Shown: positions 63,775 through 64,000 of the stretch, piece by piece | Numbering within the stretch: position 1 is the first letter of the stretch | Layout: each line of letters opens with the position of its first letter | NCBI GenBank assembly: GCA_963744275.1 | Contig: CAVUSX010000021.1 | Location: 124,001-188,000, forward strand | Origin: VAZQ01 sp963744275 | Lineage (GTDB): Bacteria; Pseudomonadota; Alphaproteobacteria; Rhizobiales; Xanthobacteraceae | Reading direction: 5' to 3' | DNA length: 64,000 nucleotides | The notes under the pieces: model-generated | What the model was told of the DNA's origin: nothing | What the model saw: the letters and a program-made list of their open reading frames with translations, nothing else | Databases searched by the model: none | Translations under genes and position numbers: made by a program

Positions 63775-63796
63775 GCGATTGCCGGTCGCAGAGCCC

Positions 63797-64000
63797 TCAC
63801 GCGCTCTCCAAAATCCTGTCCTTCTTACCGAAGTGGTAGCGCGGCAGCTTGTCGAGGTCGGTGCCGGTGATACGGATCACCCAGGCGTCCTTCGGGTGCG
63901 CGGTCGAGTGGATCACGTTGGGTCCATAGGCCCGGGTCTGGCCCGGCTCGAGGCTGTATTTGCTCATCGCGACCAGCTCGGCATGGTCCTCGCTTTCCGG
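63797..64000 (-). CDS. C-terminal part of a cupin/cysteine-dioxygenase-like protein (partial, 67 aa)
   Basis: Cut by the right edge. The visible residues read SLEPGQTRAYGPNVIHSTAH, then DAWVIRITGTDLDKLPRYHF and KKDRILESA. The PNVIHSTAH metal-ligand-like pattern and TGTDLDKLPR occur in cupin proteins near cysteine dioxygenase. Stop TGA at 63797-63799. The N-terminal part lies beyond this window. Confidence 0.65.
   Translation of the reverse strand, partial: PESEDHAELVAMSKYSLEPGQTRAYGPNVIHSTAHPKDAWVIRITGTDLDKLPRYHFGKKDRILESA

Noticed and set aside
1..64000. CRISPR arrays
   Set aside because: No series of regularly spaced identical repeats with unique spacers; the repeats found are dispersed palindromes or single duplications.

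Overview
This is a high-GC chromosomal segment from an alphaproteobacterium, most likely a Hyphomicrobiales (Rhizobiales) member of the Bradyrhizobium/Xanthobacter type. The pointers are a che cluster next to a ChpT-like phosphotransferase, an EipA (DUF1134) protein, a DUF1127 gene divergent from a LysR regulator, DUF6455 proteins, bactofilins, an Omp25/31-type porin, many orphan Bug/TctC solute receptors, and dispersed palindromic repeats. I cannot fix the genus from sequence alone.

Layout. 0.2-1.1 kb: aldo/keto reductase. 1.1-7.7 kb (minus): chpT-like, cheA-cheW-cheY-cheB-cheR. 7.9-10.8 kb: YHS protein, EipA, a coiled-coil membrane protein and tRNA-Val(CAC). 11-15.8 kb: interleaved duplicated pairs of a secreted protein and a DUF6455 protein, around a porin. 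15.9-21.2 kb: cold-shock protein, DUF1127/LysR pair, aldo/keto reductase and MFS exporter. 21.3-22.7 kb: three bactofilin-type genes. 22.9-32.4 kb: diheme cytochrome, Bug receptors, nucleoside deoxyribosyltransferase, pyrE, ModA-like and RMD1-family proteins, and a NodT-type outer-membrane lipoprotein. 32.6-41.1 kb: DUF971 protein, TPP-dependent enzyme, Bug receptor, cupin, a broken parDE-like module, ADP-forming acyl-CoA synthetase and acyl-CoA dehydrogenase. 41.1-46.0 kb: a lower-GC island. 46.3-48.1 kb: a broken HWE histidine kinase. 48.2-51.1 kb: HscC/J-like chaperone pair. 51.2-57.5 kb: cysteine synthase, propeller and heme proteins, a TAXI receptor and DUF5681. 57.7-63.7 kb: hydantoinase/oxoprolinase A and B, an Asp/Glu-racemase-fold protein and a Bug receptor. 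The right edge cuts a cupin-like gene.

The most interesting region is 40,971-45,989. A 175-bp direct repeat of the 3' end of an acyl-CoA dehydrogenase gene flanks about 4.7 kb that encodes one large protein of about 1,500 residues. It has an N-terminal PD-(D/E)XK-like nuclease motif, a STAND/NTPase-like P-loop with Walker B and SCRD motifs, and a long C-terminal region. This architecture and size resemble antiviral STAND (Avs-type) defence proteins, but the assignment is an inference. The reading frame is broken five times.

A second window-wide signal is that at least 17 apparent frameshifts in otherwise well-conserved genes, on both strands, have the same polarity: the next frame is +1, fixed by removing one base or adding two. 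They affect cheR, the TPP enzyme, a Bug receptor, the acyl-CoA synthetase, the toxin-antitoxin pair and the STAND gene. Insertion-biased sequence error is the simplest explanation, but the bias deserves checking. Only the HWE kinase shows shifts of both signs.

Metabolically the segment suggests a soil or water heterotroph that scavenges organic acids through many periplasmic receptors whose membrane partners lie elsewhere, and processes them via CoA activation, acyl-CoA oxidation, TPP chemistry and hydantoin/oxoproline hydrolysis.
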